Shown: piece after piece, positions 23,766 to 34,538 of the stretch | How the letters are laid out: each line of letters starts with the position of its first letter | Position numbering within the stretch: the stretch's first letter is position 1 | NCBI RefSeq assembly: GCF_037392515.1 | Contig: NC_090288.1 | Coordinates: 12,158,969 to 12,222,968, forward strand | Length of the DNA stretch: 64,000 nucleotides | Reading direction: 5' to 3' | From: Haliotis asinina | Lineage: Eukaryota; Mollusca; Gastropoda; Lepetellida; Haliotidae | Translations under genes and position numbers: made by a program | The notes under the pieces: generated by a model | What the model was told of the DNA's origin: nothing | Seen by the model: the letters and a program-made list of their open reading frames with translations, nothing else | Databases searched by the model: none

Positions 23766-24912
23766 ACTTCATTTCACTTCAGTTTTGATGGCCATTTAAA
23801 AATAAATAAATAAATAAAAAATCAAGAAAATTGTTGGAATAGTGCCTTGTTTATTGATCCAGTTATTGAAATGCATTATGTCCATGTTGATGGGCCTAAT
23901 TTGAGCAAATCATTCCCATGACCAATAAAGAACAATACATAACGTTTCTTTGACGGTACCAAGTCAAACGAACGTTTCAGTATATGAACAGCGTCTGCCC
24001 GGTGGTCCGCTGCTTGCTAGTTATACGCCGAGCTCACGACTTTATTTTATAACCAGCGCTGTGGGCCAATACCCTTTCAAAGGCTACATATTTGACTATG
24101 GCACTGACTACGTGCAATATTTTGAAAATCATTTACAGTTGTGGTAGCTTGACGACGTCTGTATAGTTCATGATCAATCAAACCATAACTGCACAGATCA
24201 ACCTACCCATTTATCTAACACTAAATATGACTGGTCTAGAGAATCCTTTCAGCCAATGAATAATGCTGTTCTTTTCCACTTTTCTGATTCAGGTGGCAGT
24301 GACACTGAATGAATCAGCACTGACCACCAAGTGATGGTTTTATTGAATTTGCTTTTGCGCATGTTTAAGTTTACCTCAATAACACATGGTTGGTTACATA
24401 TAAATAGGGCTGGCAACATTGTTTAGTAATCAGTCCTTTGGGCTTCGTGGCTTTGCTAGGAATTTCATACACTGATACAATGCATAAAAACGCGAAACAT
24501 CTGCTTAAAACATACTGTTGTGAAAAATTATAGGGAAATGTGCTTACCTTAATTTAAAGGGATGAATGAGCAAGTAAACCTTGGTTTAGATTCGATTCTG
24601 TTTGCTCCTTGCTTCTTTTCTGATCGACGTCTTGTCTTGCTCTGTAACCAGATTTGGCGGGCAAGCTGATCATGTGCCTCGATCATGCGTGAGTTTTAAG
24701 TGCATCGCGAACGAGGTGCTTGATATTCTTGCCACGCACGTGATTTTCAGGCAACATCACCCAGCACTCCCAGCATTTCATTCTTTCTTTCTTCTCCTAA
24801 GTACGAAGATATATTGTTTCATAATTCACCTGGGCTACCCAAGAAACTGAAATCTTGGAGTGTTATCCCGTGTTCCGACTGTGTCCATCGACCTGTCAGC
24901 TCTAAAGCTGTG
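23766..24912. other. Gene-free stretch, nothing assigned
   Basis: AT-rich DNA with a short (AAAT)n run near 23,800. Open frames are short and unrecognised. Confidence 0.3.
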
Positions 24913-24913
24913 T

Positions 24914-25358
24914 TGACCCGTGAAGGTCCGGGGTAGAATAGGCCTTGCCATGAAAGGCGATTATGCTTGTCGTAAGAAACGGCTAACGGGATCGGGTGGT
25001 CAGGCTCGCTGATTCGGTTGACATGTCATCGGTTCCGAACTGCGCAGATCGATGTTCATGCTGTTGATCACTGGATTGTCTGGTCCAGTGAGTGAGTGAG
25101 TGAGTGAGTGAGTTTGGTTTTACGCCGCATTTAGCAATATTCCAGCGATATCACGGCGGGGGACACCAGAAAATGGGCCTCACACACTGTACCCATGTGG
25201 GGAATCGAACCCGGGTCTTCGGCGTGACGAGCGAACACTTTAACCACTAGGCTACCCCACCGCCCTGTCTGGTCCAGACTCGAGTATTTACAGACCGCCG
25301 CCATATTGTTGGAATACATGTATTGCTGAGTGCTGCCTAAACCAAACTCGCTCACTCA
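24914..25358 (+). repeat. S2 SINE split by an S1 insertion
   Basis: The S2 head part 24914-25088 (gacccgtgaaggtccggggt ... ggattgtctggtccag) continues at 25278 (actcgagtatttacagaccg ... ctcgctcactcac). The interruption is an S1 copy with a 12-bp target duplication. Confidence 0.92.
25089..25265 (-). repeat. S1 SINE, full length, nested in S2, 12-bp target duplication
   Basis: A 177-bp copy from the (TGAG)n tail end to gctaccccaccgccc. It is flanked by tgtctggtccag at 25077-25088 and 25266-25277. Minus-strand box B is gggttcgattccccacatgg. Confidence 0.95.
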
Positions 25359-25477
25359 CTGACCTTCACGGGTCAGACAAATTATGAAAAAACGACATAT
25401 AAAGGCAAAATTGTGAAGTGAATTGTCTTAGATGCTTTTTTCTTTTTAAAACACTTTGTTAGAATGGAGCTTCAGTT

Positions 25478-25610
25478 TGTGAGAGGCGACTAAGGGGACA
25501 GGGTGGTCAGACTCGCTGACTGGGCTGGCGTATGTCATCATATACCACTGACGTAGATCGATGCTCATGCTTTTGATGACTGAGTTGTCTGGTCCAAGCA
25601 CGATTCGCTA
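25478..25610 (+). repeat. S2 SINE fragment, degraded
   Basis: gaggcgactaaggggacagg ... ggtcagactcgctgactggg ... gtctggtccaagcacgattc. Confidence 0.6.
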
Positions 25611-26175
25611 TACGCCGCGACCACACAGCGGGAATAGTGGAGAGGTGTCAGCTAAGATAGGTTAATCAATAGAAACATCCTACTGTGGGCAGTACGTGCA
25701 TTTCATGCTTGAATCCACAGTCCCTCGTCATACCTTGCTGAGTGACCAAACTGCCACCTACTATTGTCTTATCTATTATTTACATCAACTATTCGTTTGG
25801 TTCGATTTTACAAGTAAACATGCTGTACTGGATATCCTATTACGCGTTCCGCTTAAGGCCCAGTTAGACCAACGTGGGTTATTTCAACATATGCATTTCG
25901 CAATTGCGTCAATTTTGGCGACACAGATATTTTAGGACGGCAACTTTTTTCTACTTCCGACAGTACTTTAGCTGTTATCTCTCGATATGAAGTTCACTTA
26001 CAAACGTGACTTAACTATTTTATAGGTCAGGCACATTCACAAAGTGTTCTGTTTGACCCTGATGACCTTCGCTTTGACCAACTCTGTTGTGTTTTCATTA
26101 AAGACTCATTTCATGAAGCACGAGTTTATTCTTAACTCTATTCACCCACGATTTATTAGTAATATCGTTGGAACG

Positions 26176-26310
26176 ATTGGGTAGCCTTGTGGTCAGGGGA
26201 GGGGGTTCATTCCGAAGGCCCGGGTTCGAATCACCACAAGGGCATAGCTCATTTCTGATGTCACTAATACTGCTGGAAAAGCGGCGTAAAACTGCACTCA
26301 CACACTCATT
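26176..26310 (+). repeat. S1 SINE, diverged
   Basis: tgggtagccttgtggtcagg, cgggttcgaatcaccacaag, then actgctggaaaagcggcgta and a cactcacacactca tail. The 3' half is shortened. Confidence 0.75.
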
Positions 26311-26464
26311 CAGGAGTAATATCGTCCTGAATGACCAAGCTGGATAAGCTACAAAGAGTAAGGAAGTAAACATGGCTTCAAGGTTGACAAAAGGAAACAA
26401 ACAATGTGTTTGAGATGTATGATGTCGTGCAAACATGAATGGGTGAATGAAATGCCTTGACCTC

Positions 26465-26682
26465 GCGGGCCCGTGAAGTTCCGGGGTAGAACAGGTCTTC
26501 ATATGCTTGCGATAAAAGGCGACTGTGCTTGTGGTAAGAGGCGACTAACGGGATCGGGTGGTTAGACTCAGTTACTTGGCTGACACGTCCCAGTTGTGAA
26601 GATCGATGATCATGCTGTTGATTAGTGGATTGTCTGGTATTGCTGAGTGCGGTGTAAAACTAAAGTCATTCACTCACTAGCG
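26465..26682 (+). repeat. S2 SINE
   Basis: cccgtgaagttccggggtag ... ggcgactaacgggatcgggt ... ggattgtctggtattgctga, tail aaactaaagtcattcactca. The segment with the gattatttacagaccgcc block is deleted. Confidence 0.85.
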
Positions 26683-27094
26683 CCGATCAAGGGTTGAGAT
26701 CAGGTATAACATATCATTGCACTTCCACCAGGACATGCGTCAGCGTATTAATCGGATTGTACCACTACTCTGAACATCCCGTTGCTATCTGGCAGTCCAT
26801 CCATCAGTATAAGATGGACACCCCTCCTAGACCCAGTAAAGTGTTAATCCCCTAAAGCCCAACTGTAAGGAAGGGTAACAACAAGTACCATATTGTATTG
26901 TCTTACAAGATCGACCCACGTACGGTTAGCTTTCCGGGCAAACGCTCTAACCACTGACCTCAGTCTCTCATGATCACAATTAACATGTGCATTGTTTGAG
27001 TGTTGTAACGAGTCCAATACGCAATTTATCGAAGGTAACTCGGTACACAAAACACTGTATAAAAAATCGGTACATGAAACAACGCGAAGGTTCG

Positions 27095-27255
27095 AACTTC
27101 AGCAACCTTCGCTTGTTGTAAACGATGACAAATGGGATCGGGAGTTCAGGATCGATGACTTGGTTGACGCATGTATCCCAACGTATCCTAGTTGCGTAGG
27201 TCGATGCACAGGCTCTTAAGCACTGGATTGTATAGTCCAGACTCGATTAGTAATG
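27095..27255 (+). repeat. S2 SINE fragment, degraded
   Basis: aaccttcgcttgttgtaaac ... tgggatcgggagttcagg ... ggattgtatagtccagactc. It lies about 450 bp upstream of BHMT gene 1. Confidence 0.55.
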
Positions 27256-27526
27256 CCTTGTTCACATCTGGCCTGCGATGGTTCTACGGTGTCCACTAAA
27301 CCGCTCGTAGCTCCATTTCCGTGCGTTTGTCTTGCGGAGGCAGGTGGTTACCGTATGATTATCGTAAGATTCCACGGGCGCCGTAGCCTCTACGATTTTG
27401 TCAAAAAGTGAAGTGGCTGCATGTTGATAGCGCGATAAACGCATGTTTTAAAAGGATCGTCATTCTCTTCCCACAGAGGCTACACCATTCATATCTTCCT
27501 ACGTTACGTGGGAAGGCATGACTTGA

Positions 27527-27563
27527 ACAAATAGACCCTTGACAATCAGAGATAAGTATGCAT
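27527..27563 (+). promoter_or_regulatory. Conserved upstream block of A-type BHMT genes with GATAAG site (gene 1)
   Basis: aacaaatagaccc and cagagataagtatgcat are shared with the block at 43,343-43,381 upstream of gene 3. Spacing to the start codon is nearly the same (148 and 150 bases). GATAAG at 27551-27556 matches the GATA-factor consensus. Confidence 0.5.
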
Positions 27564-27616
27564 ATCATGAGAACTAGACCACCTGCTAAGATTTTATCAG
27601 GCCCAAGTCTACAACC

Positions 27617-27624
27617 TATAAAAA
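27617..27624 (+). promoter_or_regulatory. Candidate TATA box of BHMT gene 1
   Basis: TATAAAAA lies 94 bases upstream of the start codon, which would place transcription start near 27,650 and give a 5' UTR of about 60 bases. It is not conserved in gene 3. Confidence 0.4.
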
Positions 27625-27710
27625 CCGCCAAAAAACACTTTTCTCTGACACTGAGGACTGAAGAGGCTTTGTTATTTAGTTTACATACATTACCAACACT
27701 TTCCACTACA

Positions 27711-30700
27711 ATGCCGACGAAAGGTATGTGTATATGTAATGAGTCTTTTGTGTTATTTTCATTTCTATAAAAGCGAACTTTCTAATTTGACGGTATGTTT
27801 TCTGTACAAATGAGCAATGCAGTCTTTTTTCTGTATCCAGAAAATGAACTAAATCCACTGTTTCTGAATGCAAAGAAAATATGTCGAATCATTGCATTGT
27901 TGTGGAGATATTGTCGACAATGAACCTTCGGTGTGGCATAGAACTAAAGCTATTTGGAGCCATTAAAGAAATATATACTGAGGGGAAAAATTAAGGGTTC
28001 ACATGAAAACACAAGTGTTCTCTTATGTTTTCCCAAGGTTTCTTCACATACTGTACGATACAATGCCTGTGAAGAAACCTGGAAAAAAAAATAAAGGAAC
28101 ACTTTTGCTTTCATGCGATCCCTTATTATCTTCCCTCAGTATATTTGCAGATTTTCTCTTGTAAATATAGACTTCGTGGGGATAATGAAATCCTGTTTTT
28201 TGAGAAGGTTTATGTATGTCTGAAGAATACAACACAAAAACTCGAGAGAATATTCAGTGTCGATTATCTTCCGAAACAGATTTAATTAAGCCTAAAAGCC
28301 ATAATATTGGCACAAACTATGCGACTGGATCTTTGCAAGTAATGAGAATAAGCATGTGTTGCTTTCTTGCTGTACCGGTATCATCAAAGCTTACACAATG
28401 TGTCTTAAAATGTTCAAGAGAGTTTTGTGGGTTTTTTTCTTTTTTCTTCTTTTACTTTTTGGGGTGTGGTGTGGGGGTGTTGCCTTTCAAGAGCAAGAGC
28501 AATATAGCAATATTCCTGTCATACAGAACGGTGAAGATTGCTGTTGCTGACTGACGCAACTTCAGACTTGCATGACGCAACCTTTCATCTTTGTGCCAGA
28601 GAGGTTTCGTTTCTACGCGAAAGATATCCCCGAAGGAACAGACTGAATATCTGATACGGGACTGACCGAAAATTTCAGTTTGATCTCATCTGGTACACGA
28701 AGACAAAATCATAGACCAGGATGGATACGTGTTTGTGGCTACAGTCGAATTTGGCTTTTTGGTATTGTGTGTTAGGGATGTTGGAAAAACTAAAGACATT
28801 TTCAAAAATCAGATTTAGGTGCCATAGACCTAGTAATACTATTAATGTAGGAATAGTGAGTGAATGTTGTTTTGTGCCCTCTTAAGCAGTATCCCAACCA
28901 TTCCAGGGTAGAGGTCACTAATGTTCTACAAATGGCACATGTTGACATTGACTTCTTATCAGTTGCTTTCTCTCAAAGGTCTGCTTCAGCGTCTACAAGA
29001 CAAAGAGGATGTTGTTGTGGCGGAGGGATATGTGTTTGAATTTGAGAGAAGAGGCTTATTGAAAGCCGGAGCATTTGTACCGGAAGTGGTCATTGAAAGA
29101 CCGGATCTGGTGAAAGGTCTCCACGAAGAGTTTGTCAACGCCGGAAGTGACGTCTGTTTAGCTTTCACGGTAGGTAAATGATTTGCTTTTCACGATTGAG
29201 ATGTATCGTTAATCATGGCCGCCGATCGTTTATTCTTCATGCAGATCCTCTATCTACTACTATGGAGGTAGAAATACAAAAGCAGATGTTTAATTGCTAT
29301 TGTCCAACAGGAGACAAGTAATAACGTTTCCTCGTTCATACAGTACTATGGACACAGGGAGAAATTGAGAGTTATCGGCCGTGAAGGTGACCTTGAGAAG
29401 TTGAACAGAGATGCTTTGCGGATCGCGAAACAGGTGGCAGACGACACCGGGACGTTAATGGCGGGAAATCTCTCCAACACGACTGTGTACAGGAGGGATG
29501 ACAAGGACGCCATTGAGACTACGGAAGCCATGTTTAAAGTGAGTGCGCGAAAATTTCTTCCATTTCAAACGGTAGTAATTAACCTTACAACACTGAAGTC
29601 TTGCGAACATTGACAAATTAGGGTCCTTGAACAAGGTCTTCGTGATCACTTCTGTAAGTCCTCGAGATGGGTTTAGCTTTGGTTCGACCCGTAATACTAA
29701 CCAACTGTAAGACTTGTCAGCTGCAAACATCACAGCTCGGAACACCAGAAATAGGCATCACACATTGCACTGCACCCATGTGGGGAATCGAACCCGGGTG
29801 GTGTGGTCGGCTTAAAGAGCGAACACTTTAACCACAAGGCTACCCCACCGACCGACATTATTAGCACCATTCTGGGATTCAAGAGAATTTATATCTGAGA
29901 GACGAACTCTCTGACGTTTGGAGATACAAGAGTTATAACCCGTCACGGCATGTGACTTATTAAATTACATTATACTGCTAGATGTAAAATGCCACTTAAG
30001 ATATATATTGGGATGGTGGAAAGTGTGTATAATATTCTCTTCCACCAGGAACAAATCGAGTGGGCGGTGGAAGAAGGCGCCGACTACATTGTTGGAGAAA
30101 CATTCAGCGAACTCGGAGAGGCCATGCTTGCCCTCGAGTGTATTAACAAATATGGGAACGGTAAGATTACGCAGAATTTGGTGCTAATCAGATAAAATTC
30201 TGAATAATCACACTGCGTCACGAATATTCAGCAGACCTTAGGTAGTGAATCTGAAATAAAGAGTCTACTTCATTCCAGGACTACCAGCGGCCATTAGCTT
30301 TAATTGCCATACAGTGGACCAAACGTCAGACGGTTTGGCTTTGGGTGTCGCCTGCCGCAGACTGGAGGATGCTGGAGCGGCGGCAGTTGGATTAAACTGT
30401 GGGCGTGGACCCAGGACGATGCTGCCCCTCGTGAAGGAGGTCAGACAGGCTTGCAAGGTAACCCTGGCTTTAATAAATAAGTGTGTGAATGTGTGAGTTT
30501 CACGCCTCCACCAACTGTACTTCATTGATATCACGGTGAGCCAACTAAATATAGCTTGAGAAATGTAGCCAGTAACTTCTTTGGAGAAACCTTAGAGCAT
30601 GAGTATCATGCAAACCAAGAACTGGAATGACATCAGGCCGAATATGGAACTTGAGCCAAGGATCATATGATTCTGGCAGATCCAAGGTGAGGATCTCAGA

Positions 30701-31820
30701 TGAGGAAATGTACCACAACTGGATCTGACCGTTCGTGATCCTTGTTATATTGTGCAAAATGATAGCAAAGGGATGGTAACACTGGCCCACGTAAGACCGC
30801 ACTTCAGAGCCATGTTCGATACATGGATATACGCAATGTGTGCTTCATTTGTCAAGTTTTTATTCACATTTATATCCCTTTGCGGTTTATAGGGGCCAAT
30901 TATTGCATTGCCCGTGACGTACCGGACATGTCCAGATCATCCTACTTTCCAGTCGCTCAAAGAGCCACTGACCGGTACGTGATTTGAACACTCTGAATGT
31001 TTACAAACGGGTTTCCGGCCCGCGATTTGCATGCTCTGAATATTTTACAAATACCTTGCAGTACATTGTTGTGAATGTTTCGTGACTGTGGCTGTTGGGA
31101 CTGTTAGGTGAGTGAGTGAGTGGGTGAGTTTAGGTTTACGCCGCACTTAGCAATATTCCAGCTATATGGAGGCAGTCTGTAAATATTGAGCCTGGACCAG
31201 ACAATTCAGTGATCAACAACATGAGCATCGATCTGCGCAATTGGGAACTGATGACATGTGTCAACCAAGTCAGCGAGCCTGACCACCCGATCCTGTTAGT
31301 TGCCTCTTACGACAAGCATAGTCGCCTTTTATGGCAAGCATGGGTTGCTGAAGGCCTGTTCTACTCCGGGACCATCACGGGTCGAATTGTGAGGTTGTTA
31401 AAATAAACTTTAATAATATTTCATGAAATGAAATCGTCTTTTGCGAAAGATCCTCAATAAGTTTTGAAAAGTATGTACATGAAGCACAGAAATCCTGTGA
31501 ATATAACCCATAGGTGTTTCAATGTGTCTGTTGAAGGTGCCAGGGCGTTTCCGGTTGACCTTCCTGGGCAAACCTGTGGACGAACTGAAATTGCCAACTT
31601 TGCCCGAGAAGCCAAATCACTGGGCGTACAGTACGTGGGACTATGTTGTGGAAACGCTTCTCACTACATCCGAGTGGTGGCGGAGGAATACGGGCGTCGA
31701 CCTCCTGCCAGTAGATACTCCCCGGATATGTCCCAGCACTTTCTTTTTGGGAAGAACAAAAGCAGCGAGGACCCCTACCAGAAGGCGCTCAAGAAGAAAC
31801 TTGAAGGCATAACAGACTGA
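27711..31820 (+). CDS. BHMT: Betaine-homocysteine S-methyltransferase-like, gene 1 (type A), complete
   Basis: Exons 27711-27723, 28979-29169, 29344-29538, 30049-30160, 30279-30457, 30893-30974, 31537-31820; 351 aa; intron phases 1,0,0,1,0,1. Predicted cytosolic zinc enzyme moving a methyl group from betaine to homocysteine, giving methionine and dimethylglycine. Visible: N-terminal barrel start [15 protein letters not shown] (residues 16-30); VGETFSE with E150 matching the human homocysteine-binding Glu159; GLNCGRGP with C211; GLCCGN with C294-C295. These cysteines match zinc ligands 217, 299 and 300 of human BHMT. Human Asp26 and Trp44 align with E20 and F37. The C-terminus is about 55 residues shorter than human BHMT (406 aa) and lacks its dimerisation arm. 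The start MPTK-G is chosen because all five copies begin with MP..K at this splice junction. Intron 1 carries a MITE, intron 3 an S1 SINE, intron 6 an S2. Another homocysteine methyl donor cannot be excluded. Confidence 0.93.
27978..28139. mobile_element. Hairpin MITE, Tc1/mariner-like, TA-flanked
   Basis: An almost complete palindrome: left ctgagggg...gggttcacatgaaaaca...aggtttcttcaca, right tgtgaagaaacct...tgctttcatgcgatccc...ccctcag. TA lies at both ends (27976-27977, 28140-28141). The loop is tactgtacgatacaatgcc. It has no coding capacity and lies in intron 1 of BHMT gene 1 only. Confidence 0.75.
29729..29853 (-). repeat. S1 SINE, tail truncated
   Basis: Plus reading: acaccagaaataggcatcac, tgtggggaatcgaacccggg, cacaaggctaccccaccgac. 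It lies in intron 3 of BHMT gene 1 and is absent from the matching intron of gene 3. Confidence 0.85.
31109..31384 (-). repeat. S2 SINE, near full length
   Basis: (TGAG)n, then tttaggtttacgccgcactt ... gacaagcatagtcgcctttt ... gaccatcacgggtc. In intron 6 of BHMT gene 1; not present at this place in gene 3. Confidence 0.92.
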
Positions 31821-31829
31821 TGGAAGAGA

Positions 31830-32750
31830 AACAAACTATCACAATTCTGTAACTAAATTAACTTCACAATAGACTGCCTTGCTTGTTATTTTTAACATAG
31901 ATTTGATTTTTAGTTGATATCAGCTTACGGTAGTGACATTATACTCCTCATAAAATTACGCAGCATGCATTCTCAGTGTAAGATCTTTGCCAGTCTCGAT
32001 AGCGATTTTTCTTGATACGTTACTGAAAGGTAAATATCAAATGAATGCATATTATTAACCTTTAGTGACTGTCAGATTCATTCATCTGATAACAGTGACA
32101 TCACCCGAACAAAATCACACATATGGACTGGCCTGCGAGGTCACCTGGTCTTAATTCCACAAACATGCCTCGGACATCAAGAGTCGTGTTTGCGGTCACG
32201 ATGTTCTCCCCAAGACTCTGGATGAACTTGTACAGGTGTTACAGAAAGAATGGTAGAACATTCCACAACAGCAACTTTAGAGGCTCATTTCGTCAATGCA
32301 AAGACGTGCCGAGGCTTGCATTCTTGCTCATGGTGGTCAAAAGCGCTACTGAACACTGCTTCGCCGTCCAAAACTCAATTGAAGTTTAATGTTAACATTT
32401 TGCTCCATCAGTACGACACATTTCGCAAGACTGTTTCACGGGTACGCGGTTTTCAAGATAGATAAGCCTATTATTGTTCAATACCATTTCATTTCGTTTT
32501 GTTAATAGCGTGTACAGATGTTTCATCTTTTCATTGCATCATTCCGTGATTTGCAATTTGCACAAATCTTCATTTCAACCACAGAAATAGTTCCGAATTC
32601 ATTTTGCGTTTCGCAAAATACCCAGCCACAGATTACAAATCACAAACACGAATTTGAGAAGGCTAAATAGGAAGAATCAGTTCTTTCAATCTCCATATTT
32701 GTAAATAGCAACGCGGAATAACTTAATGAAACACTTACATACATGGTCAC
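31830..32750. other. Intergenic stretch between BHMT genes 1 and 2
   Basis: The first 100 bases resemble the 3' flank of gene 3 (ttgcttgttatttttaacat versus atgcttgtttataacat) and are probably 3' UTR. No clear AATAAA was found. The rest is unassigned. Confidence 0.4.
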
Positions 32751-33305
32751 CTAGCTCCCGGGCTAGACAGATGTACTCTGGACTAGTACCTTGACTAGTG
32801 ACTAGTGTCTGGATCTCCATCTCCGGGCCAGACAGACATATCCTGGACTAGCAGCCTGACCATCTGGATCTCCATCTCCGGACCAGACAGACATATCCTG
32901 GACTAGTACCCTAACCGTCTGGATCTCCATTTCCGGGCCAGATACATATATCCTGGACTAGTAGCCTAATATGTGGACCTCCGCCACGGGCTAGACGGAT
33001 ATACACTGGACTAGTATCCTGACAGCCCCAGGCTTGAGGGATATATCCAGGACTAGTATCCTGACCGCCTAGATCCCAGCTCCTGGGCCAGAGATATACC
33101 CTGGACTAGTACCCCGGACATCTGGATCTTCAGACCTGTACAGATATATCCTGTACTAGTACCCTGACATATGGATCTCTAGTCCGTGGGCTCGACTCGA
33201 AAAAATCTCGTGCTAGTACTCTGATATCTGGATTCCAACTCCAGGGGCCAGACAGATATACCCTGGACTAGTATCCTGACTCTGTATCTCCAGCCTCGGA
33301 CTCGA
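32750..33305. repeat. Minisatellite, about 55-bp period, about 10 diverged units
   Basis: Units contain ctggatctccatctccgggc, cagacagacatatcc and tggactagtaccctgac. The ggactag core recurs near 32780, 32845, 32900, 32955, 33008, 33050, 33103, 33153, 33210 and 33265. It is located between BHMT genes 1 and 2 only. Confidence 0.9.
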
Positions 33306-33943
33306 TTATTGCCGAATGTCGTGTTCGTCACACGCATTTCAAATATTATACACAAGCCACATTCGTTACACCCGTTAGTTCGTTATAAGCATGTTCTGTA
33401 TAAAAGTAGTTTGCTGTATGAGCGTTTAGATGCTTACAAAATACACGGACAGGGAGGAACAAAGGCACCGATAGAAACCTGACCCGATCAAACAGAGAAC
33501 GAGACCCACACTGATGCACTACAACGTCGACAGTTTCTGGGCCGTATACAAGGTCATCCACACACGTGGGGCGCGGTCGACCTCAATCAAGCTGTCACCC
33601 ATCGACACGAGAATCAGTGGGTAAACAGGTAGTGTCAGGCTAACATGTCACATGGTTTTACCTCGACCTACAAAACTAACGGTACAGACATGCAGGAGGG
33701 TAGGTTACAACTGCCGTGTACATAATTTCTGTTGCATGCCTACGTTACCTGTCAGACATTACACCAATGGAACCCATGCCTATATTTGTAGAATGAGTTG
33801 ATCAAAACAATCACGAAAATATAATGATAGTTATGAACGTATTCTTGCAATAGGCGACGACCGTGACATTAAAAATAGGTCCTTGTTAAGTCCCGGAGAC
33901 GAATAACAAAGAAACGATATTTGCAAAAAATGCAGTCTTAAAG

Positions 33944-34193
33944 TGAGTTTAGTTTTGCTCCGCACTCAGCAATATTCCAGCTATATGGCAGCAGTATGTA
34001 AATAATCGAGTCTGGACCAGACAATCCAGTGATCAACAACATGAGCATCAATTGGGAACCGATGGCATGTGTCAACCAAGTCAGCGAGCCTGACCATCCG
34101 ATCCCGTTAGTCGCCTCTTACGATAAGCATAGTCGCCTTTTATGGCAAGCATGGGTTGCTGAAGGCCTATTCTACCCCGCACCTTCACGGGTC
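33944..34193 (-). repeat. S2 SINE, near full length
   Basis: gtgagtttagttttgctccg ... tatggcagcagtatgtaaat ... ccgcaccttcacgggtc. It lies 350 bp upstream of BHMT gene 2. Confidence 0.9.
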
Positions 34194-34372
34194 CTCGCTA
34201 GATTGACAGAATATAGCAGGAAGTATACCTTGAATCCTAAAAAGAGGTGCAGTTGTTACAAGCTTAAACGTTTGGCTGAACACACAACAAACGTTTAGTT
34301 AAACAAGAAATAAACAAAAACTGTCTTGATTGGAAGTCCATGAGCGAGAGGTCAATGTGTAATGCACTATAT

Positions 34373-34406
34373 GATTGACAGTGGTCCGGGAGGACTGGTT
34401 GTCAAC
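34373..34406. promoter_or_regulatory. Conserved dyad upstream of type-B BHMT gene 2
   Basis: gattgacagtggtcc - ggga - ggactggttgtcaac: an imperfect inverted repeat kept in all three B genes (see 50,163 and 59,149), 119-133 bases before the start codon. It may lie in the promoter or the 5' UTR. The binding factor is unknown. Confidence 0.55.
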
Positions 34407-34538
34407 CGGACCTATTTTCACGCATCTTTAACCCCCTCAAATAACGCCGCGTCCCTCCAATTTGTGCAGAGCGACCACCAACTGCTGGAACTACCTCCAC
34501 AACTGCTGTGACACCAACAGCACCGACGACAAGACATC

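Noticed and set aside
28356-28554. Overlapping open frames in intron 1 of BHMT gene 1
   Set aside because: T-rich low-complexity translation with no conserved sequence in the other BHMT copies.
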